A DNA stretch of 64,000 nt, from NCBI GenBank assembly GCA_012656075.1, contig JAAKBF010000048.1, positions 372,001-436,000 on the forward strand, in the 5' to 3' direction. Made by a program: the position numbers and the translations under genes. The notes beneath the pieces are model-generated. The model saw only the letters and a list, made by a program, of their open reading frames with translations, searched no databases and was not told the DNA's origin. Of the stretch, positions 52,554 to 63,059 are shown in pieces. The stretch is from Phytophthora hibernalis. Lineage: Eukaryota > Oomycota > Peronosporomycetes > Peronosporales > Peronosporaceae. Each line of letters begins with the position of its first letter. The stretch's first letter is position 1.

Positions 52554-55077
52554 TCAGAAGATCGGCTGGATTATCGTCTCCATTAACTTTCCACATCTCC
52601 ACTCCCTTTGGCGTACCATTTCGCGTACGTAATGCAGTCGTAGCTCGATATGGCGAGTTTTTCTGCTGTAAGTGGGCCGTGTTGCGAGAGATATAGCTGC
52701 GTGGTTATCCACTCCAAGCCGAAACTTCACATTTCGCTTTCCTGAAATCTCTGTCAGGATGTTTTGGATTGACTTCCTTTCTTGACAAGCCTCACACGCC
52801 ACTGCATATTCAGCTTCTGCAGTACTCAGTGCCACAATGCTCTGGCGCCGAGCGGCCCATGCGACTGGTCCTCCGGCCATTATCAACACATACCCTGACA
52901 CACTTTTTCTCGTATCCGGACAATTTCCCCAGTCTGCGTCCACGTAGCCGTCGATCTCCAACGCTTTGGGGTTGGTGTTGTCTTGGTTGTTGAAGAGGAC
53001 ACCGTGGTCTGGTGTTGCAGCCAAATACCGCAAAATTCGTTTGAGAGCTCCAGCGTGAGAGACATTTGGGTGCTGTACGTAGTGGCTCAAGTACCCCACA
53101 GGAAATGCCAGGTCAGGACGCGTACTCGTTGCCAAGTACATCAGTGCCCCGATGGCCTCACGGTACGGCAGCCCAGGATCTTTATCACCTTCCGTCGCCG
53201 CCCTAAGCTTGACTGTCGTGTCCATCGGAGACCGGCAACCATTAGCACCTGTGAATCCAAAGGGTTGCAGCACTTCTTGCGCGTACTTCTTCTGGTGCAA
53301 AAGACTCCCTCATTCTTCCATTCGACTTGAACTCCGAGGTAATTGTGAAGACGTCCCAAGTCCTTGATTCCGTATTTTTCATTCATCTCTTCGAATAACT
53401 GCGTCTTCCAGCTTTCATCATTTGTGGCGCACATGACATCGTCGACATACACTAGCACAAGCATGATGGTCTCCCCTTCCGCGTATTAATACAGGCAAGG
53501 TTCGGTTGAGCTCCCTGGAGGCCCTGATTGGAGAGCCACTTATGCAGCTCATCATACTAGTCTCGGCCACTTTCGTGTAGACCATACAGCGCATTCTTGA
53601 CCTTGTATACCCAGCCGGGCTTGAGAGGAAATCCCGCAATCCGTCGGATGAACCGGACAGTTTTCCGCCGCGCATTTAAATACGCGGTGTTGATCTCGCA
53701 CTGGAATGCAATCAGGTTTAGCAGCTTACACAACGCCACCAGCATCCTGAACGACGCCATTCGCGCTACAGGAGAGAATGTATCAGGTGCATTGAAGTCA
53801 ACTCCAGGAATTTCCTTATCTCCTCGGCCACATAGTCTCGGTCGGTAGCGCAGGACGTTCCCTAAGTCATCAGTCTTTTCCTGGAACCGCCACATAGTTT
53901 CTAGGGGCTTCTTTCCTGCTGGCATTTCACTTTCTGGAACTAGCTCGAGCACTTCCTTTTCCTCCATGGCTGACATCTTCTCCATTCCCTTCCACCATTC
54001 TGCTCTTTGCGCTGAGTCGTTCGCCTGTTTTACTGTGCGTGGAATACACACTTCTGACTCGTGCCAGATACGTTGCTGTGGCTTCTGCGGCTCTGTCAGC
54101 ATCACAATGGCAGTAAGCGCAGCATACACTTGCAACTCCTCCACACCCAGCTCATCATCGTCATGTCCGGCGACTTCAACTAGCCCACGACGCACGGATT
54201 TCTCCGCTTTGCTGCAAGTTCCGCTTTCAGCATTAGCGTCAATTTCTTCTAGTAATATTTCCGTCATTAATTCTGCATTGCGGAATGTTACATCATCATC
54301 TTCGTCAACTTTAATGGGTTCCCCGATGACACTTCGGTCGATTGTGTCAATGTCGACGGCCGGTTCCAACATATTTGCGCCTCCACCCAAACCTTCACCG
54401 TGCAGAACGCTTTCGCTCCCTTTTTCTGCGAGAAGTGTCAGGATGAAGCACGACGTCATCATCGAAAGTGGGCAACTGCCGTTGCAGCCACGGTACTTGG
54501 TTCATCATCACTTCAGGATTCCGACTGCTTCTCACCACTTCTTTTGCTGTAGTTTCTGCAGACGCTCGGCTCCCGACCACCACCCGTGTTGCCGCCGGTG
54601 TCACCACTTCCCCTACGACTGGTAAGTCGTAATCGTTACGTCCAGAGCTCGTTAAATCAGGGTGCTCTGCCACGGCCATTCGCGAACACTGCGATCAAAG
54701 CCATCCTTGTGTCGATCCTTATACAAAATTTGTTCGTTGACTGTCACTTGGCCTGCGATTTGTACAAAGCCTTCTGAAGGAAAGTAAACTTTGCAGCCGA
54801 GCATACCGTTGCGATAGCCGAGCACGAAGCCAATCTTGCTGTTGTCGGCAAATTTGTGCCGCGATGGCTCCACTTTGACGTGCACATACGCCAACGCGCC
54901 AAACTTCCGAACGTGGTGGATATCTGGTCTTCTGCCCCACATTTCTTCGTAGGGCGTGCGGTCTGTTGCACTGGAAAACGATTGGTTCTTCGGGTAAACT
55001 GCATGATACAGTGCTTCCACCCAGAACGATGTTGGAAACCCTGAGTCTTTCATCATGGCCTTCATCATACCACACAC
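52554..55077 (-). pseudogene. Copia 2 Pol, second part (integrase end, RT, RNase H), disrupted
   Basis: Read from 55077 leftward: integrase C-terminal part (F-W-V-E-A-L-Y-H-A-V-Y, R-T-P-Y-E-E-M-W-G-R-R-P); RT with V-D-F-N-A-P-D-T-F-S-P-V-A-R and N-A-L-Y-G-L-H-E-S-G-R-D (54,462-53,560); RT catalytic Y-V-D-D-V (about 53,440); then R-P-D-L-A-F-P-V-G-Y and RNase H G-Y-V-D-A-D-W-G and S-T-A-E-A-E-Y (53,300-52,560). A TAG at 53557-53559 stands where a Trp is expected after G-R-D. Several frame changes add to the damage. The element could not make full-length Pol as written. Confidence 0.85.
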
Positions 55078-56297
55078 CTCTGGTGGGTTCGTTCAACCAT
55101 ATTCAACCGAGACATCTTCTTTGGTGTCACCGTGTGAATAATACCTTGCTTTTGGTACCAGGTTGTAATGTCTTCGTTTTCAAATTCTCCACCGCCATCC
55201 GTGAACACCTCCGCCACTTTGTCTGCTGGCCACTGTCGTTCCGCCCAAGAGACATAGCGACGAATCAGTCCATTTATCTCGCTTGCCAGCTTTGTCTGCA
55301 CCGGATATGCAGTTACGAAGCGCGTGTAGGCGTCCATGACTACCAGTACTGCTTTGAATCTTGTGCAGTTGTAGTTGTTTGGTGGGAAGAAGAGGTCAGC
55401 GAACACTAGTTGATTTCTGCGCTTCACCCCGCGGTCCAATTTCTTCAGTGGCGTCTTCTCTCGCTGCTTACCAAGCTGACAGGCCTCACAGAGGTCAAAT
55501 TGTCTTTTACGCAGGAACATTCCTTCGACCAAGCCTTGATCAGCCATCTGTCGCACGAACTGCGGGCAAATGTGGCCCAGTCTTTCGTGCCAGCTCAGTA
55601 AGTCAGCAACGCCATCGCTAATGCTAATAGCATAGTTTATCATTCTCTGCAGCGTTGGCGGATCCCGTTGCGGTTTCGTCACCGATAGAAATTCGTTTTC
55701 TGCCGTGAAGATCCACAACTTACATGGCTGCATTTTTACTTCAAGCGCCACTGCTCCATTCATGCTCAGTGTGTACTCGAGGGCAGAGTCGTCGTAGGCA
55801 ATTTGGAATCTCTGCTCCGTCGCGATGGACTGCGAATGCAGATTTGTCCTCCTTGGCGAGTAGTACACGTCTTGAGTGCGTAGCACAACGGTACTTTCAT
55901 CGACCATGACACATAGATCGATGGCTCCAATGCCAATTGGCGAACTTGTGCCGTTGTAGCCATGTACAGTTGCTTTCTCGCGCTCTTGAGAGGAAAATTT
56001 GCGGTAGCTAACAAAGTACCTCTTGTCTCCAACTAGATGCTGGTTCGCCCCGTTGTCAAACACCCATTTATCAGCCCGATACGTTGGGCTGATGTCACGC
56101 TTTGGAGTGCTTCTTTCCGACATTGAGGCTCTCTGTGGCGAGTTCAGATCGTCCTGCTCTTCCGCAGGCCCTTGTTGTCTGTATCTAGTCGTACTTGTGG
56201 AAACAGTGAAGTTGTCCTGGCCTCGGACGTTTCCTTGTCCGTTGCTGCTCGAACTTTCAGGCTCTTGCTTCACTTCTACAGGGCAGTTCCTGCGCAC
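55065..56297 (-). CDS. Copia 2 protease and integrase core
   Basis: A 410-residue open frame continuing gag. The zinc knuckle C-F-G-C-H-Q-G-G-H-V-R-R-N-C lies at its upstream end (about 56,285-56,325). Protease motif W-V-F-D-N-G-A-N-Q-H-L has Asn where Ser or Thr is usual. Then gag-pre-integrase (W-H-E-R-L-G-H, C-E-A-C-Q-L-G-K) and integrase core with D in F-A-D-L-F, D in F-T-D-G-G-G-E-F and E in M-V-E-R-T-H. The integrase inserts element DNA into the genome. Frame breaks separate it from both neighbours. Confidence 0.88.
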   Translation of the reverse strand: MRRNCPVEVKQEPESSSSNGQGNVRGQDNFTVSTSTTRYRQQGPAEEQDDLNSPQRASMSERSTPKRDISPTYRADKWVFDNGANQHLVGDKRYFVSYRKFSSQEREKATVHGYNGTSSPIGIGAIDLCVMVDESTVVLRTQDVYYSPRRTNLHSQSIATEQRFQIAYDDSALEYTLSMNGAVALEVKMQPCKLWIFTAENEFLSVTKPQRDPPTLQRMINYAISISDGVADLLSWHERLGHICPQFVRQMADQGLVEGMFLRKRQFDLCEACQLGKQREKTPLKKLDRGVKRRNQLVFADLFFPPNNYNCTRFKAVLVVMDAYTRFVTAYPVQTKLASEINGLIRRYVSWAERQWPADKVAEVFTDGGGEFENEDITTWYQKQGIIHTVTPKKMSRLNMVERTHQRCVV

Positions 56298-57206
56298 GTG
56301 GCCGCCTTGGTGGCACCCGAAGCAATTCTTGCTCTCGCGATTTTCTTCGAACTGCTGCTGCTCCTCATTTGTTCTTCTTTTATAGTTTCCTTTCGGCTTC
56401 TGGGGGTTCCACTACCCACCGATGGCTTATTTTGGTTTTGGTACTTGGGCGGCTGATTATCTCGGCCACCTCCAATACCAGCACCACCATCGTTATGTGC
56501 CTCAGGGTTGCGACGCGCTTGGAGCTGTTTTTCCACCGCCGCGTTCTTATTAAGAACAAGGATCATGGCCATCGCTTGGTCGGGCGTGCTCATGGACTGC
56601 ACACCTCCCATGAGCATCATAGTCTGTAACTGGGTGTAGTAAGACAGCTGCGCCATAGACCTCACCATTAGGTCGACCAACCACAGGTCACCGATATCTG
56701 CATCCAAAGCTGCCAATTGTTCTCTCAGTCCCATCATGTATACCATGTGTTCTCCACGTCAGAACCTGGACGACAAGACGCACTTTCGAGCTTTTGGCGG
56801 AGTGTACGTTGTGTGTACAGTTTGGTCATGGCGTTCTCGCGTACCTCGAAGCGCTTGCTTAAGTAGTCCCACATCTCGGAGCCGTAGTCGTATTTCATCA
56901 CTTGCCTAGCGAGAGTGCAGGATACCGAGCTTGCAATCACCTTGGTCAGATATTGGTCTTGGCGCATGAACCGTCTTTCTTCCTCTTGACCTTCCGTGTT
57001 CATATACAACACGCTACCATCGCAGATAGCATCTAGCCGCCAATCGCCATCTCTCACGTCGGCGCAAGCGAGGTAACGGAGCATGGTCCTCTTGTACAGC
57101 GGCCAGTCCCGACCGTTCCAGTTGACCGGCCGGCCATCCTTGTTCGATTCCACGTCAGCTTTCTTCGACGAGGAATCCATGTGTGAGCCGTCCTTCTTTG
57201 GGCTCA
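56276..57206 (-). CDS. Copia 2 Gag
   Basis: Two overlapping open segments (57206-56734 and 56746-56276) form Gag with one frame change near 56740. Markers: W-N-G-R-D-W-P-L-Y-K-R-T-M-L-R-Y-L, L-Y-T-Q-R-T-L-R-Q-K-L-E, and a Gln/Asn/Gly-rich linker before the zinc knuckle. The ATG at 57206 lies inside the primer-binding site; the next in-frame ATG, at 57180 (M-D-S-S-S-K-K), is an alternative start. Confidence 0.8.
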
Positions 57207-57212
57207 TAACCC
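57200..57212 (-). promoter_or_regulatory. Copia 2 primer-binding site (initiator tRNA-Met anticodon arm)
   Basis: On the coding strand GGGTTATGAGCCC directly follows the 5' LTR. Its complement GGGCTCATAACCC is the anticodon stem and loop sequence of eukaryotic initiator tRNA-Met. Drosophila copia primes with such a half tRNA. Confidence 0.8.
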
Positions 57213-57478
57213 TGTTACGCAGACAGGCTGGAGCGCGATAATAGGAAGCAAAAGACACTTGATTCTTCTTGTAATCTCCTCGCCTTCGACTGCGCTTCTT
57301 CTCATTGAGTTCGCTCTGCTTCCAACTCTGCAAAATACAAACTGAGGATCTTTCTGGCCTACTGGGTTTCTGGCTGTTTATTGTTCTTTGGCCTTCGGTC
57401 CTGGTCCCAACTGCGAAGCTGCGCTGGACGTACCCACAACGTTGTCCTCGTCAGCGACATATGACCAGCATCTCAACA
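57213..57478 (-). repeat. 5' LTR of Copia 2
   Basis: 266 bp, starts TGTTGAGATGC on the coding strand, followed on the plus strand by the ATCAG duplication. Confidence 0.93.
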
Positions 57479-58135
57479 ATCAGCACCCCCAAAATCTCAG
57501 AATCAAAAACGATATGATGGGTTGATTCGCTCCTTGCCTGTAAATTTCAGATAGTGATAGAATTGTCAATCGAACAGCGAACGCTAGAGCTTTACCATCC
57601 TCTTCACCCGACGAGCGCTATTTCAGATGAGCACTCCCCTCAGAGGGGGTCCCCTTCACGCACCATAATAATGCACCGTGAACACGAATTTGTCATTGTG
57701 GAAAGAAACAGCTTTCAACGGGACAGAGTTACTGTGGCTACTGTCGCTGCAGAGAATTGCATTGAGAATTGAGAGCCTAAGGTTTTAATAAAATTCACGC
57801 TCTTAGATGAGTGCAGTCCCCCTTCAACGGCGAATACAACACCGGTACATACGTACACATGCCCTGTACAACGAACGATCCACTGCCGATGAATGATTTG
57901 CTAACCAAGTCGACGAGCTCAAAGCTTTTCAGTAATTTGAATGCTGTCTATAAAGTTTGACAAAACGAATGCAGCGAAGTCATTACATGTAACCCAGATT
58001 TAAAAAAGGCGTTGATTTACCGTTTGGGTTGCCGTGATAAACTTCTACTGACGTCTTCGAGACCGCTGTAATCTGTAACAATGCATGAACTCCTGTAATG
58101 CACGTGTCATAAGTTGTTTAGTGCCATGCCATGCC
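57479..58135. other. AT-rich region right of Copia 2
   Basis: No supported gene. Holds a TACATGTA octamer at 57984. Confidence 0.4.
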
Positions 58136-58553
58136 TCAACGTATAGTACCGTTCATACACTTTGCTGCTGCTGCAGTGGATTCGGGCACTTGGTGCTCGC
58201 CAAAGTAGAGTCGCAAGAAGTGTAGATCGTAGACGGTATCGGGCGTCATCCAGAGCAGCCGAGCTTTGATTCGGATGGATTCACACACTTCTGGGTCGCT
58301 GACGTCGTTGTGCGTGATGAACACGCGCAGATCTGCTTCACACCAGGAAATAATTCGTTAGTATTGCTGTAGCTAGCCCTCCAGTGACTCGTGCTATTGA
58401 CTTCTTTCCGTCGATCGTGTCGATGACCTTGCGCTCATGCTGCCGCATTATCTTCTTCAGCTTCTTCAGTGGCGACTGGCAGCTCGCCGGCGGAAGTTGG
58501 ACAGCGACGGGAGCGTTATCCGCCACTGGCTTGCCGATCGCCGGATGGACCAA
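58136..58553 (-). pseudogene. Unknown gene fragment in two pieces
   Basis: Two minus-strand frames, 58553-58338 (L-K-K-L-K-K-I-M-R-Q-H-E-R-K-V-I-D-T-I-D-G-K-K) and 58324-58136 (V-F-I-T-H-N-D-V-S-D-P-E-V-C-E-S-I-R-I-K-A-R-L-L-W), join across a one-frame change near 58340. Composition is protein-like, but I recognise no family. Confidence 0.35.
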
Positions 58554-58792
58554 GTGCCAGTCTTAGTTCGTGCAGCCCTCTGTCTTTCGTACGGTTGGCC
58601 GCTGGGTGGAGTCTTGGAATCTCGCTGTCTAACCAAGCACGACTGAATTCACCGACTGATTGTTGGCTTGCTTCGTCGGCACTCACAGTCGAATGCGCAC
58701 GCCGGTGTCGCTCGTCGTCACTCACAGCCCAATACGCACGCCGATGTCGCTCTCGATCACGTTGCTGTCGTCCCAATCGCGTGCCATCAGTC

Positions 58793-59200
58793 TCACGGGT
58801 GTCGAATCACATCCATTCGACGGCGCTCACGCTTCTCGTCGACGCTAAGAGCCATGGACGCAGCCAGTAGCAAGCAAATCGCGTTGTGGATATCGCTAAA
58901 ACTGAGGCTGCAGACAGCAAAGCTGACAGTGTCAAAAACGCTTGGCAAAGCGACACGACACCATGCATGCATTGGGAACGAGCAGACTCTTTGGGCACCT
59001 CGTTGCATCATATCCACTTCAATGTACTGGTCACACACGATATTACATATTTCTAGTGGCACGCGGCCGTCACGTTCAGTGAAGTCTGTTTGAACGCTCG
59101 ATGATCGTCCACTACGACCACCTCGTCCCTGTATCACCCAGTGTCGAACGCATCGCGGTCTTGGCGAGCCGCATTCCACATTCCGCACGTTTACGCTAGC
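58793..59200 (-). pseudogene. Second copy of the SET-gene upstream segment
   Basis: 59,029-59,067 (minus: I-C-N-I-V-C-D-Q-Y-I-E-V) matches 43,327-43,365 beside the SET remnant. 59,092-59,135 matches 48,720-48,765, which lies on the far side of Copia 1. So this is a paralogous locus without the Copia insertion. No SET core is seen here. Confidence 0.5.
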
Positions 59201-59412
59201 ACTGCATAGCTCCATTTGTTGACAACTATGCCACCGAAACCCTAGACGATTTGCGCAGTTTGTGACTGCTGCAAGCTCCGCAAGTCGATCCACATGATTG
59301 CGATCATGGACTCGGACCGCGTTGAGCGAATGCGCTCTGGCAAGTGCTGGTGATAATTTGTTGGCGGCATTGCTTGCTGAGTACGACTGCTCTGAGATGT
59401 TTGAAGAGCTGA

Positions 59413-60324
59413 GTGGAATTCTTCTTTCCAAGCGAGGCGTTCATCCAGATGGTTACGTGTAGGTGTGCGAGCAGTGTCACGCAAGCCTGGAAAAGCAAAC
59501 GCTTCCGAAATTCGCCATCAAAAATGGTTTCTACAACGGCTCAGTTTGCCGACGTTACCCATCCCGATCGTTTAATGACGCAGATAGTGTCGATTATCGC
59601 GGTCACGAGAGTTATGCGTGGCGGGGTGCATTCCTCCATTCGATCTCATTGCCTCGCGTTTGATTCAACTCCCGGCCCTGCGGCGACGCGGCTGCCAACA
59701 TCAGTTCGTGACGTTGTTTCATACCGTGTGGTCTTGGCGGGTCCATTCACTACAGAACACCACGCTCGGATAAGGAAAATGCACCTTGTTCGGCGCCAAG
59801 TTGTTGAAGACTTGCTCGTCTTCTATCGGGAGCAGAATCTAACCTACGAGGGCATTGCCATTGTCTGCTCTGGGGTCGCAGCTGAAACAGTAGCCGAGCT
59901 CTTCATTTGTGAGGAGATCAAAGCTAATGTCGAAGCTGATGATGTGGATGCGGAGAGTAATCGTGTAGACGGCGTCGCCGAGTTTGTGTGTGCTGATGCA
60001 GAAACCGACGTCGTTGAGCGTAGCGTGGGCTTCAATTCCGAGGATCGCGAGGTCGATCCACAAGGCGCTAAATCTGCATGTGTACGTGTTGCGGAACTAC
60101 CGACTAAGCGCACATCGCAACCTCAGTTTCTGGTTCGCCACTCCAGTCGGTTTGCAGCAAACGACAGGCCGGTGTTTGCCCGCATGTTGCCTTCCGTATG
60201 GCAGATGCCATCCAAGCGAGCACCATCACATTCCAGAGTCATTAGATGCCTGCATCCGCCATTACAGCATGTTGAGCACGCGGAGGTTTGCGGAAGACGA
60301 GCTTTTCATGCTGGTGTGCTTTGA
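59413..60324 (+). pseudogene. Helitron N-terminal region (DUF6570-like)
   Basis: Upstream codons encode C-A-V-C-D-C-C-K-L-R-K-S (59,250-59,290) and, in another frame, V-C-E-Q-C-H-A-S-L (59,463-59,490), a pattern of Cys pairs seen before the Rep domain in many Helitrons. The open frame 59413-60324 contains V-V-S-Y-R-V-V-L-A-G-P-F and ends near V-F-A-R-M-L-P-S-V. Frame changes mix the reading, so this is part of a broken polyprotein. Confidence 0.6.
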
Positions 60325-60342
60325 CGTTCTCTCCGTCCAAAA

Positions 60343-62190
60343 ATGGATCTACAAGTCGCGCTCAAATTCAAGCGCAATGCTGCCTTGTTTGAGCCCTACA
60401 GTGCTATCACCGAAGACTCGTTGATAGAAGCTCTTCAGCAGAAACAACTGCGTCGCCAAGGCCGTACGACACCAAATCACAACAACTCCTCTAGCGCGAG
60501 CAACTTTCTCAAGACTGTCGAGCTCAGTGGTGGTGTGATATATATATGGGGCAGCGATGCCGAGCGAGCGCAGTGTCGCCGCCGAGCGTTTGCCTACCAG
60601 GCCCGATACGGCCGACCAGCTCTGTTTGTTACTCTGACACCGAACGTTGCCGAATCGTTCGTGGTGGCCCATTATGTGGGTATCACGTCAGTCGACACGC
60701 TCTTCGACGCCAATTTGGCTGACCTACCCAGACCGTCAGCACTCCATAGTGCCGGCCTGCGCAACGACGTGGTGTCCGCCCGCCTCTTCATGCGGAACAT
60801 GGAGGCCTTTATCGAGCATGTGCTCGGTTTGTCGCCCATGCACATGAAGAACGAGCACTTCGACGGCCTTTTCGGCGATGTCACGGCCTACTTCGGGATG
60901 GTTGAGACGCAAGGCGGTGGTACGCTGCACGCTCCCATTATCGTCTGGCTTGTCAACGCGCCACCCAATACGGACGCATTCCAGTGTGCCGTGACCAAAT
61001 ATGGCGGCCAGTACTACCGGGACATTGCTGCCTACACCGACAGCATTGTTAGCACTTCGCTGCCGCTAAACGTGGCGGTGTCGATCTGTCTGTTCTGCGC
61101 GTACTCTTGCCGATCTGCAAGAACTACCAATACCGCCTGAAGCCTACGAGAACCCCAACTCAGGTAGACGTATCACTCCGGGTGAACCGCTGCTTGCACA
61201 ATGCCCTCGATGCGCCGCAACGATGAGCTCTCAGCACGCGTTGAGACCTGTTCTTCTGCGACACCGACCATTGACGTGGCCGCCGCCAACGCGACCATAC
61301 TCATCGGAAGAGCTTGGCGCTGCTGTGCAAATGGAAGTTCAATGTCGGGGAAAGATTGACGCCGCGAAGACCGCTGTCTTTCGTCGAGATATATTCTTTT
61401 CGACAATGAATGATGCCCACGATTCCAATGGCGATCACTTGCGAGCACTGAATGAGACTCCGAACCGACATGAGCAGCGCCATGATGATCCGTTTCGTAA
61501 CGATAACGTAGCTCGCGCTGTAGCAATGTTGCCTCCGTCGGTCGACGACGAGCGATGGATGCCCAACGCTGTCGCATTTGCGGTATCCATACTCGTTTTC
61601 CTACTAAATCTTCACTGGTGGTTCCATGTTGGCAGTTGCTTCAAATCAGGTCGCGCATCGTCGCCAGGAAAATGTCGCTATGGATTTCCACGACCTCGTG
61701 CTACCCAGACGTCTTGTACTAGCGCTGGTGTCGAGATTTTTGACGAACGCCATTTGAGTACGTGAATGGCTTCAATAGCACAATGATGCTTACTTTCAAG
61801 TCTAACCACGACGTGCAAGTATTGATCGGCACACTAGAAGCACTGCTTCGCATCTACTACGCGATCAAGTATGTCACCAAGGCACAGAGTCTCATTGACT
61901 CGATAACTGCTGTTGCATTGGCTTCGTTTAAGCGACTCCGACTACGAGAGCTACAAGACGAGAGCGTCCAAGTCAATCGCTCCACTGTCGGGCACAGATG
62001 CGTTGCTTCTCTGGTCTTCGCGATAACCAATCGGCGCAAAATCGCTGGTTCGCTTGCGATGCTCTATCTGCTGCGTGGATCATGCGCCTACATGAGTGCT
62101 CCATGCACTTTGCTCCCTCTTAGCGATGTTTTGCATGAGCTGATCGAGCAAGACGCACACTCATGTGATCTAGTCGAGCTACGAGTGTAG
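60343..62190 (+). pseudogene. Helitron Rep domain, HUH motif altered
   Basis: The 60343-61140 frame has the Helitron_like_N pattern: Y-G-R-P-A-L-F-V-T-L-T-P-N then M-V-E-T-Q-G-G-G-T-L-H-A-P-I-I-V-W-L. Active Rep proteins have H-x-H here; this one has H-A-P, so the second metal-binding His is missing. Further segments are C-R-Y-G-F-P-R-P-R (about 61,675, frame 61223-61765) and I-Y-Y-A-I-K-Y-V-T-K (about 61,855, frame 61762-62190), the latter matching the tyrosine motif that nicks and joins DNA. Not functional as written. Confidence 0.75.
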
Positions 62191-62261
62191 CTCTAGCGTT
62201 ACTTTCCGAGCAGCCTCTTTCCTAGAGACTATGTTTTTCGACCTTCAGTGCTAGGCTCCCT

Positions 62262-63032
62262 TTGCCTCTACCAGTTTGCTATGAAGTACTTTCGGCGAAA
62301 ACTAACCCAGTCAACAGCAGCATCCAACCTATTTTTCCTGGCCACCCACTGCATAGCTCATTTTGCGCTGGATACCATCAGGCAGAAGTCGTTCCGGTCG
62401 TCACTGGTGTGCGCATGCCATACTTGGACTCCGAAACACCTCGGGAGCTCGTCGTCAAGCGCAGCCAATGCGCGCTCGTACTGTTCAAACCCTTTCGAAG
62501 CGTCCTGGACCTAGTCAGCGATTCGACGTGCGAGGCGGCGTGGATCAACGCGTACTTCCTATGGGAACCCACGCGAACGATCTTTGTCCGCGAGATCATG
62601 GCTAATATGGACGACTACTATCGCGCAAGGATACAAGCAAAAGAAGAATACGATAACACCGAGCTGGACGATGAAGCTGACAGTGACGAAATCATCGGTA
62701 CCCGCAGTGATGTTGAAGCAGCAATTGACGAAATTGCATATGCCGATGTGACTTCAGCAGACGCTAGAGTCAACGACTCATTTCTTCTACTTGATGAAAA
62801 TGCTGTCAGTAGTGCAAGCGAGTCGAGGTTGCCAGTCTTCCCGACTTTAAAGTCTGACTCAATCACATCATGCACCGTGTACCAAGAGCGCTTGCTTGCG
62901 AGTGCACACAGTAAAGTCGACAGCTCGATTCATTTAACCCATAACGAGCGTGTACTGGATATACCAATCAACGAACTAAAGCAATGGGTGAAGGATTCGG
63001 CAACCGACGAAGCTGAGTCTTCACCGACCTAG
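62262..63032 (+). pseudogene. Helitron linker between Rep and helicase
   Basis: An open frame of 256 codons. The start resembles the region after the Rep tyrosines (Q-A-E-V-V-P-V-V-T-G-V-R-M-P-Y; L-V-V-K-R-S-Q-C-A-L-V-L-F-K-P-F). The second half is acidic. It ends shortly before the helicase frame. Confidence 0.55.
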
Positions 63033-63059
63033 CGAACCGCTAATGAAGGACCTGTCGAC

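Larger units (their letters stand above)
52102..57478 (-). mobile_element. Ty1/Copia LTR retrotransposon 2, complete
   Basis: 5,377 bp. LTRs of exactly 266 bp (52102-52367 and 57213-57478) have TG...CA ends, and a perfect 5-bp target duplication ATCAG flanks the element (52097-52101 and 57479-57483). It is transcribed on the minus strand, with gag at the right and RNase H at the left. The primer-binding site abuts the 5' LTR. LTRs differ at about ten positions, so the insertion is older than Copia 1. Confidence 0.95.
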
